Below are positions 60,996 through 64,000 of a stretch of DNA of 64,000 nucleotides, piece by piece; within the stretch, counting starts at the first letter, position 1; every line of letters starts with the position of its first letter. Where the stretch lies: NCBI GenBank assembly GCA_900539655.1, contig UQCR01000010.1:1-64000 (forward strand). Reading direction: 5' to 3'. The notes beneath the pieces are model-generated. The model made no database searches and was not told the origin of the DNA. It saw only the letters and a program-made list of their open reading frames with translations. Made by a program: the position numbers and the translations under genes. The stretch comes from an uncultured Robinsoniella sp. (lineage in GTDB: Bacteria; Bacillota; Clostridia; Lachnospirales; Lachnospiraceae).

Positions 60996-62054
60996 CTATG
61001 CCCCTTGATGATGTTTTTTCGTCTGCTCCATATTCTTAATATACTCGGTGGGGCGCATTCCGAACTTTTCCTTAAAACAGGTACTGAAATAACCCGTATT
61101 CTGAAACCCGTTTTTAGCAGCCAGCAAATCGATGCAGCTGATCCCGTCCATAATCATCCGAACTGCACTTTCCAGGCGCAATTCTTTTATATACGATGGG
61201 ATGGAAGTACCTGTTGTTTGATTGAATATCCGGCTTAGATAGGATGGATTTACAAAGCATGATTTTGAAATAACCGTCAATGACAACTGAGTTTCCTGAT
61301 AGTGAAGATCTATATATTGCCTGGCGAGCTCAACGATTATTTCTGTCCCGGAGTTTCTCTCCTCACCCTGCTGACAGAGTTTTTCCAGGAACAACTTTAT
61401 TAAAAATTCTTTGAACGTCGTAAAGTGAGGTATTTCCTTTGCTTTTTCCTTCTGTCTCTCCGAACTGCTGCAAAATTCATTCAAAGTGTCCATCAGACTT
61501 TGTGACAAGCTGTTAAATTCTTCCGGGGTTGTATAGTGTTCCTGGGCATAAGCAAAAATCTCTGCAAGCTGGCTGCCCACTTCTTCCTGCTTTCTCTTAT
61601 ACATTTTATCCAGCAAATCTTCTTTCATTTTCTTATAATACATTTCACCCAGAATTGTCCTCTGGCTCATCTGCTGCTCTTCATCCAGCATTTCTTTGAT
61701 TTTTTTTAGAACCTTTTTTAGATGCTGCTCTTCCACAGGCTTTAGCAGATACTCTTTTACGCCATAGTGAATGGCATTCTGTGCATAGGAAAAATCATCA
61801 TAACCCGTCAGGAAAATGATTTTTACTGTGCTGTTCTGTTCATATAATTTTTTTGTCAGTTCAATCCCATTGATAATCGGCATCTCGATATCAGCAATCA
61901 TTAAATCAATCTTTTTCTCAGACAGCAGCTGCAATGCCTCTTCCCCGTCTTCGGCTTCTTCAGCAATCGTGAATCCATACTCTTCCCAATCTATGCAGCT
62001 TTTCAAACGTTGTCTGGCATAGAATTCATCCTCTACAATTAAGATCTGATACAT
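60996..62054 (-). CDS. Response regulator with AraC-type output (YesN-like)
   Basis: 352-residue regulator. The receiver domain (about 1-120) has the acidic pocket VEDE and phospho-acceptor Asp55 in MIADIEMP, followed by a helical linker and a C-terminal AraC double HTH (about 245-345: LTVISKSCFVNPSYLSRIFN, FQNTGYFSTCFKEKFGMRPT). It pairs with the YesM-type kinase upstream, 97 bases away, and probably activates the GH29 gene. Confidence 0.93.
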   Translation of the reverse strand: MYQILIVEDEFYARQRLKSCIDWEEYGFTIAEEAEDGEEALQLLSEKKIDLMIADIEMPIINGIELTKKLYEQNSTVKIIFLTGYDDFSYAQNAIHYGVKEYLLKPVEEQHLKKVLKKIKEMLDEEQQMSQRTILGEMYYKKMKEDLLDKMYKRKQEEVGSQLAEIFAYAQEHYTTPEEFNSLSQSLMDTLNEFCSSSERQKEKAKEIPHFTTFKEFLIKLFLEKLCQQGEERNSGTEIIVELARQYIDLHYQETQLSLTVISKSCFVNPSYLSRIFNQTTGTSIPSYIKELRLESAVRMIMDGISCIDLLAAKNGFQNTGYFSTCFKEKFGMRPTEYIKNMEQTKKHHQGA

Positions 62055-62151
62055 TTTAGCCTCACTCTTTCCTGTTACAAAGCGTCAAATTTCAAATGTA
62101 AGCTTATCGTTAGCTTATAAGCAGCTGTCATCAATTAATTTTAAACATTCT

Positions 62152-63942
62152 CTAATGATCCATGGTATTATACGGAAATACAAAATAAACTTTTGTAAAT
62201 TTACCAATCTCACTTTCTATATAAATGCCATAATCTGTTCCATAGCACAATTTAATTCTTTCATCTGTTGCCTTTATGCCAAAATTCAATTTTTCTTTAC
62301 CCCACTCATCCTGATTAAAGACGTCCTTGATTTTTTCGCTGTCCATTCCAATTCCGCTGTCATAGACGCAGAGTATTACCCGTTCATTTTCCGTATATGC
62401 CTGAACTTTTATATTCCAGTCATACTTTTTCCCTCTAAGTCCGTGCAGAACTGCATTTTCTACTATCGGCTGAAGGCACAGCTTCAAAATGTAACAGTTT
62501 TCCACTTCCTTCTGGCACTCAATCTCATAATGCAACTTGTTTGGATAACGGTATTTCAAAATGTTAAAATACCGTTCAATAATATTTAATTCCGTTTTCA
62601 CGGGAATGACTTTATTTCCCTTACTTAAGACACCCCGATAAAAAAATGCCAGTTCTTTTACGACAAAAATAATATCATCCGTCTTATTAAGAGATGCCAT
62701 TCCACAGATACATTCCAGCGTATTGTATAAAAAATGTGGATTTAACTGAGATTGAATCAGAGCTAATTCATACTCCTTTTTCCGATTCTGTTCTTCCAGA
62801 AGATTCTTCATCAAATCATCATTTTTTTCCACCATTTTGCTGAATGCAGTAAACAGCTCTCCTATTTCGTCAGACCTGTCCTGACTGATCTTTATATCCC
62901 GTTTGCCTTCTCCGATCCGGATAATGATCTTCTTTAACCGGACAATGGGATCCGATATATATTTTGCAAGAAATGTTCCCATGAAAACCGTAAGAATGAT
63001 AAAAAAGCCACCCAGAAAAAGCAGAAATAACTGGAGCCGCCGGCTGTCCTTAATCACTTCTGCAACGGGAACAATGCCGACTATATTCCAACCCAGCTTT
63101 TTATACATTTTATTTGTTACCAGGTACTCCTGGTTATCCATGGTGATCTTGTGGTTCCCTTCTGACTGGCTGATCGCACTATAATATTCTTTATCCGAAT
63201 AATCTTTTCCCAATTCCTCATTATCTTTATACGAAACTACTTTTCCGGATTCATCCAGAATCACGTAGTGGCCGCTGTCTGCCAAATGAATGTTCTCATA
63301 CAATTCTGTAATTACGGATTCATCCACCATCAGCTCCACACACCCAACCACTTCAACAGTATTTTCGTTATAGATTTTCCGGTAGTAGGACACAACACAT
63401 TTCCCAGCAGAAAGAGGCATGGATGTAAAATGATAATTTTCATTTAATTTCCATAAATAGCTTTCCTGCATACTGTAAAACTGTCTTACAAAATCGGTGT
63501 CTTCTTTTTTCTTGTCTGAGTCAATAAACTTATTGACAGAAAATGCTTCCCCGGTGTCATGATAAGTATGTATAATCAGATTACTGATACAATTGGACTT
63601 TATGATATTCAGCAAGTATGCAAATACATCCTGTTTCACAGAATAATTGGCATTCTTCTGTCCTTCCAGCCATTTCTGCACATCTTTATTGGTCAATACC
63701 AATACCGAATAGCTCTCAATATTCTGTGTCAGCAAATCCAATTTTTCTGAGATTACATTCAGGTTCTGATAGGAATTATCAATCATTTTTTCTACCAGCA
63801 TATTATTGGAATACACTCCGGCAAGCAGAAGCATTACAAGAAGCATACCTGCCATGCAGGGAACCAGCAGTATAAAAATTTTCTTTTTAAGAGATATTCC
63901 ATTAAATAATTTTCTCAGTAATCTCATCCCCACATTATGCAT
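62152..63942 (-). CDS. Sensor histidine kinase (YesM-like)
   Basis: 596-residue membrane kinase. TM1 (about 20-45) and an extracellular dCache sensor (about 46-290) are followed by TM2 (about 297-318), a HAMP domain (about 320-372), the His_kinase domain with the phospho-acceptor His403 in LNPHFLYNTLE, and the ATPase domain (PIVENAVLHGL, YDSGIGMD). This group typically senses oligosaccharides. It lies directly upstream of the YesN-type regulator. The upstream sequence after 63942 is mostly a short repeat. Confidence 0.92.
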   Translation of the reverse strand: MHNVGMRLLRKLFNGISLKKKIFILLVPCMAGMLLVMLLLAGVYSNNMLVEKMIDNSYQNLNVISEKLDLLTQNIESYSVLVLTNKDVQKWLEGQKNANYSVKQDVFAYLLNIIKSNCISNLIIHTYHDTGEAFSVNKFIDSDKKKEDTDFVRQFYSMQESYLWKLNENYHFTSMPLSAGKCVVSYYRKIYNENTVEVVGCVELMVDESVITELYENIHLADSGHYVILDESGKVVSYKDNEELGKDYSDKEYYSAISQSEGNHKITMDNQEYLVTNKMYKKLGWNIVGIVPVAEVIKDSRRLQLFLLFLGGFFIILTVFMGTFLAKYISDPIVRLKKIIIRIGEGKRDIKISQDRSDEIGELFTAFSKMVEKNDDLMKNLLEEQNRKKEYELALIQSQLNPHFLYNTLECICGMASLNKTDDIIFVVKELAFFYRGVLSKGNKVIPVKTELNIIERYFNILKYRYPNKLHYEIECQKEVENCYILKLCLQPIVENAVLHGLRGKKYDWNIKVQAYTENERVILCVYDSGIGMDSEKIKDVFNQDEWGKEKLNFGIKATDERIKLCYGTDYGIYIESEIGKFTKVYFVFPYNTMDH

Positions 63943-63952
63943 CTTCTTTATG

Positions 63953-64000
63953 CCCCTTCTGTTTTTACCTTCTGTTTTTACCTTCTGTTCTTACCTTCCG
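63953..64000. repeat. 13-bp tandem repeat at the window edge
   Basis: Three units of TTCTGTTTTTACC (the third with one change) plus a partial unit lie directly upstream of the kinase gene and run to the end of the window. Confidence 0.75.

Overview
The window comes from a low-GC Gram-positive bacterium, most likely a gut-type Clostridia of the Lachnospiraceae. This rests on AT-rich sequence with strong AGGAGG ribosome binding sites, DUF4317, YmaF, cysteine-rich KTR and Rpn-type proteins, domain-permuted GH3 enzymes, YesMN-type two-component systems and B. subtilis-style rib and bgl operons. No rRNA, tRNA, CRISPR array or intact insertion sequence was found. It is an accessory-rich chromosomal region dominated by drug-type exporters with dedicated regulators, sugar hydrolases with their own sensors, and scattered DNA-repair genes.

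Layout. 0.1-6.5 kb: tyrosine recombinase, cysteine hydrolase, WYL regulator, a PadR/DUF1048/KTR cluster followed by a DrrAB-like ABC exporter, and an Ogt methyltransferase. 6.6-10.4 kb: ribD-ribE-ribBA-ribH behind a consensus promoter, an FMN riboswitch and two consecutive terminator-like hairpins. 10.4-14 kb: DUF4317 protein, a YtrA-type GntR/ABC operon preceded by four 25-bp repeats, a DUF2007 protein and a methyltransferase fossil. 14-19.4 kb: a membrane EAL phosphodiesterase with a dead GGDEF domain, YmaF, an oxidoreductase fossil, and a TetR/MFS operon with two palindromic operators. 19.5-26 kb: a self-contained beta-glucoside PTS operon (licT, EIIBCA, GH1, HPr, Enzyme I). 26-31 kb: MerR/MATE, DUF2798, an MFS exporter with a structured leader, and the collapsed remains of a Bce-type antimicrobial peptide module. 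31-40 kb: ceramidase-like protein, a 12-bp repeat array, a UDG-family protein with a WYL regulator, VanZ, an Fe-S aldo/keto reductase, a zinc dehydrogenase with a LacI regulator, and an XRE membrane regulator. 40-45.6 kb: MerR plus a heterodimeric ABC exporter, and an AlkZ-related protein. 45.7-52.5 kb: GHL lipoprotein, permuted GH3, AraC regulator. 52.7-56.3 kb: a second heterodimeric ABC exporter. 56.5-58.6 kb: Rpn nuclease, an 84-bp inverted-repeat element, and a three-gene small-protein operon with a consensus promoter and a LexA-like box. 59-64 kb: GH29 fucosidase with a repeat-built N-terminal coiled coil, followed by a YesN/YesM pair.

Most striking points. (1) The small-protein operon at 57.7-58.6 kb looks SOS-regulated and is of unknown function. 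(2) The PTS operon carries its own Enzyme I and an HPr with Lys at the regulatory Ser46 position. (3) The MFS gene at 29.2 kb has a short leader peptide embedded in alternative RNA stems. (4) Tandem-repeat expansions recur inside and outside genes (12, 18, 21, 25 and 45 bp periods). All statements come from reading the sequence and from family knowledge; no database search was run.
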